Source: Bigelowiella natans CCMP2755 (Eukaryota; Cercozoa; Chlorarachniophyceae). From it: DNA of 27,500 bases. The translations under genes and the position numbers were made by a program. Shown piece after piece: positions 1 through 10,983 of the stretch; within the stretch, counting starts at the first letter, position 1, and each line of letters starts with the position of its first letter. The stretch is taken from contig ADNK01000874.1 of the NCBI GenBank assembly GCA_000320545.1, positions 40,001 through 67,500 on the forward strand, in the 5' to 3' direction. The notes below the pieces were generated by a model. That model did not search any database, was not told the DNA's origin, and worked only from the letters and a program-made list of their open reading frames with translations.

Positions 1-1
1 G

Positions 2-1282
2 GCTAGTAGCTCATCATGGTATCACGGTACAGATATAGCAGCTAATCAGGGAGTAGTAGTTGTTACGATTAACTACAGGTTAGGGCCTCTTGGATTCCTA
101 GTGAAGGATGACAGCGGAAACGGCGGGATGAATGGGATCTTAGACGCAGTGACTGCTCTACGATGGGTCAAAACACACATCGAGAGTTTTGGTGGTGATA
201 AAGATCAAATAACAATCTTTGGCCAAAGCTCTGGTGGTTCTGCTGTCTGCAGCTTAAGTGCCATGCCGCTCGCTAGAGGTCTTTTCAGGAGAGCGATAGT
301 CCAGTCAGGCCCTTGCGTTGGAAAGTGGGGACCCCTTCCTATTTCACAAGGTTTAGAAATATATGATCAGTTGTTGGCTAATACTGCAACAACTAATTTA
401 CAACAACTCAAAATGGTGAATGTTTCCTTGGTGCAGTGGCCCTCATACTTGATGAACGATTTGACAATCGCTCCCAACTTCTCTGGTTACTTTGAGGATA
501 AAAGTGTCCTTCCTGCGCCGTTGGCAGAATTATACGGCAGCGGTGGTTCTCAACAATCAAGCCTGAATCCAAAGGAGATGATATTTGGTGCTACATCAAA
601 AGACGGGACCGCAGCATTTTATGGCACCATTCCCCTTTACGGCAACAACACCGAGGATGCTTACCAAAAGACCATTAGCCTTATCTGGGGTGGTAGTTAC
701 TCAAAAACTGCTCTAGCAAAGATTGCGAGACAATATCCTACGACAAAGTACTACAATTCGGTGCAGGCGGCTCTCGTACAAGCAGATGCTGATGAAAAGG
801 TTATATGTCCCACACATAGGCTGGCTCATCTTGCGAGCAACAGCAACGTCACTGTGAGGAGTTATTCCTTCCAACACTACACCTTTAACGGTTGCGATTG
901 GTGTGTTGAGTTAGAAGTGTGCATCAACTCAACCCAAGACGCTGCAGTATTCCAATGGGCGACCCACGGAAGCGATATCGCCTATGTCTTGAACTCACGT
1001 TCAGGGCCAAACATCATCGATCAGACTCGAATCGATTGCCCAATGACTTCCGCTGAGAATGAATTGCAAAGTACAGTGGAGGGCCTGTGGGGCAGCTTTG
1101 CGAGAGAAGGGCATGGAGGCATCCCAAAGAGTTCCTGGCCAATCACTTCCAAAACCGCGGCGTCAGCATCAACTTTAGCTCTCCGAGTTGAGGGAAAGGA
1201 GGGGGGATTGGAAGTTATTCATGGGTATAAGAAAGACGATTGTGACTTCTGGGCAGAAATTGAGGAGAAGCACAAACTTTGA
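2..1282 (+). CDS. Type-B carboxylesterase / cholinesterase-like, 5' end cut by window
   Basis: The frame is open from the first bases of the window, so the true start lies outside it; 426 residues are visible, ending in TGA. The fold is the alpha/beta hydrolase of carboxylesterase type B, which hydrolyses carboxylic esters. Visible family marks are the strand VVVVTINYRLGPLGFL, then FGGDKDQITIFGQSSGGSAV with the nucleophile elbow G-Q-S-S-G (Ser at vis. residue 76), then the acid region ATSKDGTAAF (Asp about 201, where cholinesterases usually carry Glu), and the catalytic His in WATHGSDIAYVL (about 322). Cysteines, including the C-D-W-C cluster, and several N-x-S/T sites suggest a secreted or lumenal enzyme, but the signal peptide region is missing. 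The C-terminus is KHKL, not a standard ER-retention or peroxisomal tail. No intron or microsatellite interrupts the 1.28 kb. Family is clear; substrate unknown. Confidence 0.93.
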   Translation, partial: ASSSSWYHGTDIAANQGVVVVTINYRLGPLGFLVKDDSGNGGMNGILDAVTALRWVKTHIESFGGDKDQITIFGQSSGGSAVCSLSAMPLARGLFRRAIVQSGPCVGKWGPLPISQGLEIYDQLLANTATTNLQQLKMVNVSLVQWPSYLMNDLTIAPNFSGYFEDKSVLPAPLAELYGSGGSQQSSLNPKEMIFGATSKDGTAAFYGTIPLYGNNTEDAYQKTISLIWGGSYSKTALAKIARQYPTTKYYNSVQAALVQADADEKVICPTHRLAHLASNSNVTVRSYSFQHYTFNGCDWCVELEVCINSTQDAAVFQWATHGSDIAYVLNSRSGPNIIDQTRIDCPMTSAENELQSTVEGLWGSFAREGHGGIPKSSWPITSKTAASASTLALRVEGKEGGLEVIHGYKKDDCDFWAEIEEKHKL

Positions 1283-2064
1283 AGGTTTTACACTGCATCT
1301 AGAACAGCATTGGTATACACCAGCCCAATTGAAGGGAGCCATTTAACAGAAACGTTTAGTATAGCAGAGTATCATTTGCACGACAAGCAGACATAGCAGA
1401 GTAGTAGCCTGTCATTCTTCAAATAATCTCTGCAATACCTAGTCATCGTAGCCCTGCATGCTCCAAGCCATGTTCGAAATGTGTACGTCTTGCTAGACGT
1501 ACGTACGAGCGGAATGTATGTGCAATGTGTATGTAGCTCATTATTGTCACTCACTCATTCTATGCTAGTATGGCACATTTCAACGCACACGCACTAAGCT
1601 GCATTCGACATACGCACTGCATGCATGCAGACAAACTAGCAAAGCTACAGCTAGACAGGCGTAACAGAGGTGACTATTTGCTATTTGTGCGTACGTTAAA
1701 CGCGCGTATGCATGCCGCGAAAACATTTTGATAATTGTCTTCTGCATCCATGCATCTCTTTATTTAACATCGTTCGTACACATACAGGAAAATTTCAATT
1801 TTCTCACAACGTCTCTCACAACGCCTTGCTAGCTTGTGTCCTAACTGCTCAAGAGCAAGCTAGCAAGCTAATGAATCTAGCATCGTAAATAATGTGTCCG
1901 TCATTTAGTTTTTCACTGTCGTCATACAGTGTGCTACATTAAGAGATTACACAGTTTGCTGCCTCCCGCTGAGCTAGCATTTCCTGGTTATTACACGATA
2001 ATTTAATATTCATAAGACATTATTCGAAAAAGTCAAGAAGTTCTTCACAAGAAAAGTCACAAAG
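1283..2064. other. Intergenic spacer between esterase and next gene
   Basis: No coding exon that I can support. It holds the esterase 3' flank and the likely promoter of the gene starting at 2065. Unlike introns nearby it has no microsatellite, but it is rich in short palindromic words such as TGCATGCA, GCTAGC and ACGTACGT, and it carries the inverted repeat listed separately. Confidence 0.6.
1825..1867. repeat. Perfect 12-bp inverted repeat with 19-nt loop
   Basis: CTTGCTAGCTTG at 1825-1836 is the exact reverse complement of CAAGCTAGCAAG at 1856-1867. It could form a hairpin or be a dimeric protein-binding site. It lies about 200 bp upstream of the start codon of the next gene. Function is unknown. 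Confidence 0.6.
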
Positions 2065-2434
2065 ATGACAACCTTTGCTTTCTCAGCTTTGGCTTTGGCG
2101 AGGCTTTCAATATCCGGTCTCCAACCCTTTTATTTGAGGTATGAATTGTTAGCGAAATATGATGTTAAAGGGGATTGATAGATTATTCGTCTATTTAAAA
2201 TCATCACCGTTCTTTCTTGCACGGCTTTCACAACGGCCCTGTCAACCAAAAGACGTGTCCTTTGGGTTGTATTTACTGCCTTTCCCGCCTGATTAAAGAA
2301 GAAGAAGAAGAATAAGAAGAAGAAGAATAAGAAGATAGTGGCGACGAACAAACAGTAAATACACGGAAAGCTTTCGCAGTGAATTGTTCGGAACATCCAC
2401 CAGGCGATGGAGTATGCTGTATCGTCCTTGTAGG

Positions 2435-2465
<31 letters not shown>

Positions 2466-3428
2466 GCACCACCTTGTCTCGTTCTTTCATCATCGATTCG
2501 ATGGTTTCTATTAGCGAATCTAAAACACGCAAGCAGTCAGCACATGGAGGGAGAATAGAGGAGGGGAAGGGACAACGACAATTGACAATAACGACCGGCA
2601 AAACAACCTGCCAATCAGGTAATGGGTGGGATAATAATAACACCATAACTAAAGTATCATTCTCGCAATAAACAATGACGTAGTAGTAGTATTAGTAGTA
2701 GTAGTAGTAGTAGTACCTGCAATAGAACGCACTCTCTCCGTTGTTAAACCACGATGTAGTAAGAGATGCTTATCCACCTATGTCAGTTGTTACTTCACTC
2801 GTTAGTTACTTACTTGCTGCTGCAGCAGGTAAGTGTAAGCAGCCAAAAGGAAATCATCATCGATATATAACACAGCTACATGAGCAGATGCAGAGGCAGC
2901 ACATCGGGGAGGGGTTGATAATAATTAGAGTCGCAATGAATAATCCAATGGCGCAGTATCATCAATCATCACACACTCTGGAAAGAAAGAAAGAAATATT
3001 GAAAGGTAGATGGATAGATGGTAGTAATCGATCAATCAACTAAGGAATCTACTCAAACGTGTAAACACACACACACACACACACACACACATACCAGGGT
3101 GGCGCACGCTGAAGCTAAATTTGCGCTTATAGCTCTTGCCTGATAGAGAATCAGGAATTGACGGACAACAACTTAACCAAGGACATCAACTCATCAGATA
3201 TCGAGAAGAAGAAACCTAAACTAGCAGTATTCTATTTTTCATGTGAATTATATGATGAGCTATTTAACCATAGAAGAAGAAGCATTAAATAGAAATTGTT
3301 CTTCCCCAATAATGAAGACTAATCCTTTCTCTCTTCCTCCTCCTCCTCATCAGCTATGATGCAGAATGATTATTACCACTTGCGCATCAGACATACTAGT
3401 GGTTGTTGTCAGCCGTCGCATACATCTG

Positions 3429-3461
<33 letters not shown>

Positions 3462-4018
3462 TATGTTAATTGATATGCAGCGATCCAATGAAAATATTAG
3501 ATAATGACGATGACTTGATGATGATGATGATGATGATGATTTGATAATCATCTGATAATCATCTGACAATGATGGTTTTCTGCTTCTTCTTCCTCCTCCT
3601 CCTCCTCTTCTATTACTACTTTAATACCTGTCAATATGATCTTTCAATCCAAGCACCCTCGTATTATAGAATCGTACGCGCCTAAACATCACCATCATTT
3701 CATAAATCAACAAATTGTTTTTATCCTTTTTCCATCTCTGCCACCTCCCATTGCTTCTTGTGCATGATGATATTTGTGTCTTACTATCATGATACACTAC
3801 TTCCTCCTACCTACCTACCTGCCTACCTACCTACCTACCTACCTACCTTTGAATCTGGTGTGAATCTAGGAACACAAACTCAAGCTGCACAGGATCAACC
3901 ACCTCACATGAAAGCAATTCCTGGTGGTAGTATAGTGGGAATAGCAGCATCAACAATATTACAACAACAACAATAACGACGACGACGACACCGACAACGA
4001 CACTGTTAGCTGGCACAT

Positions 4019-4052
<34 letters not shown>

Positions 4053-5178
4053 CTTGATGAAGAGGAGGAATCGAAGAAGTACCGTATATCGTACTGAGTA
4101 TAGAGTTCCTCCAGAGTAGGGCCTCATGATCAACAAACCCCTGTTGTTGCGCACCATCATACATCATACTCGTGGTGACTCATCGTGTCACCAATAACAA
4201 CAACAACAACAACATCATCATCATCATCATCATCGACATAAGAAATGCACTGCTGTTGTTGGGTATCTTTTTCTATTTGGTGAAACAACAACTTACTTCC
4301 TTGGGTGCAATCCTAAGACCACTCTCCAACTCACACTTACGGTCCGAACAGAACAAGAAACACCGCTCCTTGTACATAACAACAACGATAGAATTTAGCC
4401 ATTGTAATATACCATCGATAGTGACAAGCAAATAGGCGCGATAACTCACATATAATACTAATTCTATTTGCTACCCTCCAGATCCATATTTCCGTTTCTT
4501 CGCCCTTTCCTTCTGAGGGGGGGGGGGGAGGTGGCAATGGTGGAAATAATACACAATGGTGAGTGGGTGTGTTTAAGTCAGGGAAAAACCATGCGAGATC
4601 GAATGGACAAATATTAAAATAAACATGTGTCATAAAAAAACCTAACATTTAGTAGACTCAAAGATTAAGTTAGTACCTTTTCATCGTTCGGCCGACTTTT
4701 TTTCTCCTAGGAGGGGGAGGTGGGGGAGGAGGGTTGGCAAGCATTATTATCGCATCGTAGCAATTATATCTGGTATATCTTGCCCATGCCGGCTACAGCA
4801 ACAGCAGCAACAACAACAACAAGTTCTACTCTACTGCTACTGCTGCTACTACTATACCGGTGTCGATGATTCACTGCTGGTACCACTTCTTATGTTAGAG
4901 GAGGAGGAATAGGAGGAGGAGGAGGAGGGCATGTTGGCAGCAGCAGCAACAACAAGAGCCTCTAAATTCGTTGAAGGGGTAGAAGAACGAGGATGATCGG
5001 TTTCATCGGTCGTGCTTGGTGATTCGCTGCTGTTGTTGCTGGAAGAAACCTTTTCACCTCCTTGACCCACAATGGTTTTGCTCTCAATATTACCTTTTAT
5101 CACGTAATGCCGTTTTTGACACCATCATCGCCATCATCATCATGATCATCATCGTGATCATGTTTCATTTCACCTATG

Positions 5179-5224
<46 letters not shown>

Positions 5225-5697
5225 TCTCTCTCTATAAGTGGGGTGTGTGCGTGCGTGTGTGTGTCTGTGAGAGAGAGGGGGGCGGGGGGGGGAGATTAAG
5301 TTGGAACACTTCTTTCAATGGGCTGTTGCTTAGGATGGGTTGTTTTTATTGTTCTAGTAGTAGTTGTTATGGTTGTTGTTGTTGTTGTCATTTCGCTTAT
5401 CGAATATTATATCTTTCCTACCTCCTTCAGGTGAAGAAGAAGAGGAAGAAGCTGTGCTTTCTGGAGAAGATAACGGGGCCTGGAATAGCTTGTTTATGGT
5501 TACCTTCTGTTCCGTAAACTCAGATATCATCGCTACACCATAGTAGAAACGAAGAGTGCTTTTCTTCAGGTAAGCAGGCACAACGTTCCTTTGCAGCAAC
5601 ACACAGCCAACAACAACAACAACAACCAGAACAAGAAGAAGAAGAAGAAGAAGAAGAAGAAGACAATGATAGCAGCACCATGTTGTTATCAGCATGA
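2065..5697 (+). CDS. Unrecognised multi-exon gene with homopolymer tracts
   Basis: I do not recognise this protein. The model rests on splice sites and phase. Exons with matching phases: 2065-2138 (starts MTTFAFSALALARLSISGLQ, hydrophobic, possibly a targeting peptide), 2467-2618, 2760-3005, 3354-3428 and 3870 to about 3926. The middle is unresolved, with likely exons at 4115-4174 and around 4240-4380. Then 4482-4558, 4711-4859, 5431 to about 5453, 5524-5569 and a last exon 5597-5697 ending in TGA. Several acceptors have strong pyrimidine tracts (before 3354, 4711, 5431 and 5597). The C-terminus has Gln and Glu runs and ends DNDSSTMLLSA. Exon 4482-4558 contains a G12 run coding a glycine tract. 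Introns carry (TAC)n, (GTA)n, (AC)n, (GAT)n and (CT)n repeats. Start choice: good context (CACAAAGATG) and a clean donor 74 nt later. Parts of the opposite strand are also open, so the strand is probable, not certain. Confidence 0.45.
2435..2464 (+). repeat. (ACT)n ending in a splice acceptor
   Basis: The tract runs straight into TACTAG, whose AG is the proposed acceptor of exon 2467-2618 of the unrecognised plus-strand gene. Confidence 0.8.
2681..2715 (+). repeat. (TAG)n tract in intron
   Basis: Slightly imperfect TAG repeat inside the proposed second intron of the plus-strand gene; a second, shorter tract of the same unit as elsewhere in this gene. Confidence 0.85.
3065..3091 (+). repeat. 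(AC)n tract in intron
   Basis: Pure AC dinucleotide repeat in the intron after exon 2760-3005. Confidence 0.9.
3429..3461 (+). repeat. (GTA)n beginning exactly at a splice donor
   Basis: The proposed exon ends ...ACATCTG at 3428 and the intron begins GTAGTAGTAG, so the repeat itself supplies the donor GT. Confidence 0.8.
5181..5233 (+). repeat. (CT)n tract in intron
   Basis: Long CT dinucleotide repeat, interrupted near its end, in an intron of the plus-strand gene; followed by GT-rich and GA-rich stretches. Confidence 0.9.
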
Positions 5698-5925
5698 CTG
5701 ATTGAACGCTTAAGAAGAACAGTATCTTGAACTACCAATCTGATACTACTACTACTACTACTACTACTACTATTTCTCGCAACATGATAATATATACTCA
5801 ATTGTGAACGCCAACACGGAAGATGATACTTCTACCACCAATTGTGCGTATGGGGTAATAATGATAGAATGCGAGAATCATCTTCCAGCAGAGTAGTATG
5901 TACTTACAGTGGGCAGTTGGGGAGA
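5698..5925. other. Short spacer between two convergent stop codons
   Basis: The 228 bp between the TGA of the plus-strand gene (5697) and the TAA of the minus-strand hydrolase (5926) must hold both 3' UTRs and both polyadenylation sites. It contains a pure (TAC)n tract at about 5744-5771. No gene is seen in it. Confidence 0.6.
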
Positions 5926-6309
5926 TTATTGTCTACGGGTGGACTCTTCTTGTAGAAGCGTCTCCAAATAAAATCTTGGAGAAAGAAAGGAGGAGGAGGA
6001 GAAAGAAGAGAATAAAATCAAGTAACTATGTTGGTGCACAGTCAGCATGGTCGTCGTGCTCATCATGAAGGGAGAAGAAAAGGTTCTTTGATGCCATACA
6101 TACAATATCTCCTCATTTCTCTGTTCTTCCTCTAAATCAACCAATCAATCAATCAACTGTCTCTCTGAGCGAAAGTGGTGAAAGGAGGAATGAAGGTCAA
6201 CAAACCAGATAGAGAGTCGTAGTATCTGATTGGACGAAGAGAGTTATGGTCCCCATCAACCTGTTGTTTGATAGTATCATTCATTACTACTCATTGAAGA
6301 ACGAATGAT

Positions 6310-6340
<31 letters not shown>

Positions 6341-7912
6341 CCATCATGATAACTGTTATGATAATCATCCATTCTCCTCCTACTACCAGTATCAGGGTTC
6401 TTGGGATCCCTATAGGCGATAACTCCTGAGCTTCATATCTCTGGGTAGAAGAGGAAGAAGAAGAAGATAGCCCGTCGTTGCTATTTCTTGAATGTTGTAA
6501 TTTCAACGATTTATCGTCGTCTTTTTCTTCTTTTTCTTCTACTTGACGGAGTCGTGTGTGATCAATATCTTCCTGTTGCTTTTCTTCTTCTTCAACTACA
6601 CTGCTGCTGGAACTCAAGCCGCTACTACTACTTCTACCAGCTCCTTCACCCTCAACACCACCATTTCTACTCGTGGTATCTATCATCCCTTTGGCTCCTC
6701 CTCCTCCTCCGCCTTCTCCTCCTGCTACTGCTACGGCTACAGAAGATGGTCTCCTCCTTATATTATGCAAAATGGTGTTCAAACAACTGATGATGGGCTA
6801 TAGGATAACTGAGGAAGAGGAGGTGTGGTTGTGACATTTGACTTTCGATAATTGAACAAATTATAGTAAAAAATGAAGAAGACACGTAGCAGTAGTACTT
6901 CGGTGCTTTGAAAAGAAGACGTCCACACGAAACGCGCATGAACTTTTGATTTGCCTGCAATGATAATGATAATGATGGTGATGATGATGATGGTGATGAT
7001 AAACAAATTGAAGATGAATAACAAGTAACATATGCCCTTTCATCATTCCATGGCGACAATGACGACTGGAATATGAGGACACACATACACACACATACAC
7101 ACACACATACACACACACACAGACACAGACATACAAACAAAGGTACAAGCGTTCGATATGGTATGTAAATTGGCCGTGTTTGTTTGGAGTGAGATAGCTA
7201 CAGCAATCACGAATGTATATACCCTCTTTTTCTTTTGGCCTATATTTGCATTATTATCAAGCTTTTGCTGCTTTTTGTCGTCTTTCGTCGTACCCCCTCC
7301 ACTACTTTGAAAACGCTGAGCAAGAGGAGGAGGAGGAGGAGGAGGAGAGAATTAGCTAATCAACTTTCTAGGATACTGCTGGTAGTAGTAGAGTAGTAAT
7401 AGCAGCAGCAGTAGTAGTGGACTAAACAAGTGTGAAAGAAAGGGGGAGGAGGGAAGAAGAAAAGAGCGAAAACACGAATAGAAGAGAACTAGAGAAGAAC
7501 TTGTAGTAAGTATACCGATGCAAATCTTTTGTTAAATAAATGGATGGTGATGATTCTTACCTTGTCTGATTTCTCTGCCTCCTCCTCTTCTTCCTTTTTG
7601 TTCTCTTCTATAATCAGCCTGACAGGTAGGTGGAATTTTGTCAGTTTTTCCACAATAAGAGTGGTCTACAAGTCTTTCAAACATGTATCAACAATTTTCA
7701 AGCATTACCATACATCAAATATGAAATCATAGAAACACATATCCGCCGTAGTAGTAGTAATAGTAGTACCCTGGATTTCCATATGCTTGGAAGAGGTGCT
7801 CTGATTGCTTCCATGGGATCAAATTATCTTGTTTTCCATGCAGGATTATGCATGGTATCCGGCATCTAAATCGCCGAACAACGACAACATAGAGCATGAA
7901 GTGAACGGTGGC

Positions 7913-7951
<39 letters not shown>

Positions 7952-8780
7952 ATGTGCATTAAGAAACATCGACTTTTTTGATTCAACATATCTCTCGTTG
8001 TCCCTCCCATTAATTCTAAAATTCAATATGTGTATTGTAGAATGGCAAGGAATGATAAAGAGAGCATCATCACAATTATGCATTCGAGTAATAATAGATA
8101 GCAACCCATACCTTTTGGCGTTCTCCAGAATAGCCATTTTCTTAATATCAAATTCCGGAATCTACAATCAAATCATGTGGTAGCAGTAGTCAGCACCATT
8201 AAGGAATAATGTCGTGTTATAGTTGTTGTTGTCGTATGTAGCTGGATGCATGATGATGATGATGGTATCTTTCTATCTCTCTCATAGTTGTTGTTGTTGT
8301 TGTTCTTGTTGTTATCGTTACCCGGTTTAAAACAGCCTTCCGAAGCATAGGAAGGCCAGTGTTTGCTACACCTCTCAGTATAAATGCAGGCAACATAGTC
8401 TTGTAGTGTTCCACGAGGTGCTGAGATGATGGTTATCAACAACAACAACAACAACAACAATCTATCACCTAATACTTATCATCGCCAACATATTACGATA
8501 AACACGTTCAAATACGCACACACATCTGCACACATGGAGGGGGAAAGAGTGAGATCGAGCGAGAACAAACACGCATCAATATTACCTGGGAAACCTTCCA
8601 AAGGTCGCCGTAAGGACTATCAAGGATCATGCACTTGACTGCATTCATGTAGCTCGTTTCTCGCACTTCCCCCTCCCCTATGAATATGCATCAGGGATAG
8701 TACCGAAACCCAACGACTCAAAATACATACTAACGATGGCACAATAGACAAGTGCAAATTCTTTCCTCTCTCATTATATA

Positions 8781-8814
<34 letters not shown>

Positions 8815-8821
8815 AAAATGG

Positions 8822-8860
<39 letters not shown>

Positions 8861-9134
8861 AAGTCATGCTGGTAGAACATTGTGTGTGTGTGTGTGTGTG
8901 TGTGTGTTGTATAGTTCTTTGGTTATTATTATTCTCGGGAAGAAGGGAGGGAGGGAGACTCGTAGACAAAAAATCCTAGACAACACGTAAGTATGAAGAT
9001 AAGCTGCTACTACCTCTATCTCCATTATTACCTTGTTTCAATTTCCTTTCTAACGCTGCCTTCTTTTGTTCGAGTTTTGCTGCTTCAGCAAACCTAACAA
9101 GAAATGTTGTCAACACACACACACACACACACAT

Positions 9135-9193
<59 letters not shown>

Positions 9194-10947
9194 GGAGAGC
9201 ATCATCAACACTATCATCCTCTTGTTACATCAAGACGACTGATAGCTTGTTGGATCTGGCAATAACTAACCCTTCCTTTGAACTAGAAATATGATGATGA
9301 TGACTCAAGACTGCACACCACCTTTTCCTAGAAGAGAGAAGCTCTACTTTCTGGATGAGAGCAATTCTAGAAGTTTGGTAAAAATGGTTGATCATAATGA
9401 TGATGATGATGCACATACGACAACTACTACACAAACGTCTGAACGGCATTCATAATTTTTCCACTACAACTACTACTACCATGAGAATGTTATTTCGCAG
9501 AGGCTAACGCAATAATAGATAGCACTTTGTTATATGATCGGGGGGTACTTATACTACATTCATGCTACTATAGCATGAAGCAAGCAAGCAGTACCTTTGG
9601 TCCTTGCTTAAGCTCACTGGCTCTAACATAGCATCCTGAACGTATTATTTTTTTAATATATTCGGAAACAGCAGTTGGAGGGGGGAACAGTTGATGATGA
9701 AGAGACGACTACGATGTATCGATCATAATGCTTCTGGTGTTCATACACACACGCACACACACAACTCATCTGTGTTGTGACCTCATCGTGATACAGGTTG
9801 TAAAACTCCTCTGCTTTTCCTCCAAGATCCTTTATTGCAATGTTTTGTCAACATCAACCGTATACATGACGAAGATCTCAATCTCGCGCTTGCTTCAACT
9901 CTCCGTTGTTGATGTTGATGTTGATGCTGATGCTGATGCTGATTATGATACAACAAAGTACCTCAAGCAGCTCTAGGAGTTCTTCAGCACTCCACTTCTT
10001 GTAACCTTTATAAATAAAGTAGTAGGAATAATATAACACATTATTATTATTATTATTATTATTTAAATCGCGCAGTCATTAGTGTAATCCTTATGCTGGT
10101 GTCAGAGTAGGTTTGCTATTACGTGTCCTCCTTGTACCCCAAAAGAGCAACAGATAAAATATGCTAGCAACTAGTGTGATGAGAGGAAGGAGGACTAGGA
10201 ATTTGAATCTTACTTGGCGGTGAAAAGAAAGGAGGGGGAGGAATTTCTGTCCCATGAGACATAAGCCTCACAGCAGCTACGGCGCCCATGCTGCGTCCCC
10301 AAAGAGCTGCAGCAGCGTTATTTACAATAAATCAACCCACATAGCTTAGAAATCCATATCTTTGTTTTTCACTACGCAAGACTTCTACTAAAATCCGTCA
10401 CAAATATGAATAGCATACACAAGCATGTGTGTTATAAATTCTTGGATATCTTACTTATATGAGAGTACTTAAAACTCGTTGCCAAAGCTCTAATAACCTG
10501 AAACGGCACCAAATGGACTGGTTTCATATTCACAAGATCGCAAGAATACCACTGCTTGTTGCTGCCTTTGCTACCAACTCACCGTTCGAATATCATCCTC
10601 TTCGAAGAATCCCAAGGTCACCGTATCTCCTGAGCGATGGTGATGATATGGCATTAATGACCAAACGAACGGACGGAAGGAAAGGGCAATTCAGCTGTAG
10701 ATAGATGATACTTGTGTTTTCTGCTGATACAATACCTTGAGATAGTCCACATCCAGAGAAGTCAAATGTACACAAAGCAATCCGGTGTTGCATCGCTAAT
10801 GTCAAATTATTTATGAATAATGATGCTCTCTGTGAAGCAGCTCTTTGCTTCAAATTGATGCTTCGGTCAATGTCAGCACAATGGTTTTAGATATTGATTT
10901 TCTCCCGTCTACGACAGCTCCTGCTACTCGCTAACTTACTAAAGTGT

Positions 10948-10983
<36 letters not shown>

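Noticed and set aside
2293-2646. Minus-strand ORF of 117 codons with long Val and Leu runs
   Set aside because: It is a read-through of the GAA and TAC arrays and lies opposite a phase-consistent plus-strand exon (2467-2618).
3843-4160. Minus-strand ORF with Ile and Val runs
   Set aside because: Most of it is translation of (GAT)n and (GAC)n arrays; no splice sites or motif support it.
4852-5103. Ser-rich minus-strand ORF
   Set aside because: Composition is tempting, but it has no phase-matched neighbours and the flanking strong acceptors at 4711 and 5431 are on the plus strand. Not fully excluded.
5354-5695. Minus-strand ORF of 113 codons with a SSPESTASSSSSSP stretch
   Set aside because: It is opposite plus-strand exons that share consistent phase and a polypyrimidine acceptor; its first third is repeat translation. 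The strand needs RNA evidence.
9111-9189. Regular repeats considered as a CRISPR-like or telomeric array
   Set aside because: These are plain dinucleotide arrays without spacers; the unit is not a telomere repeat and the setting is an intron.
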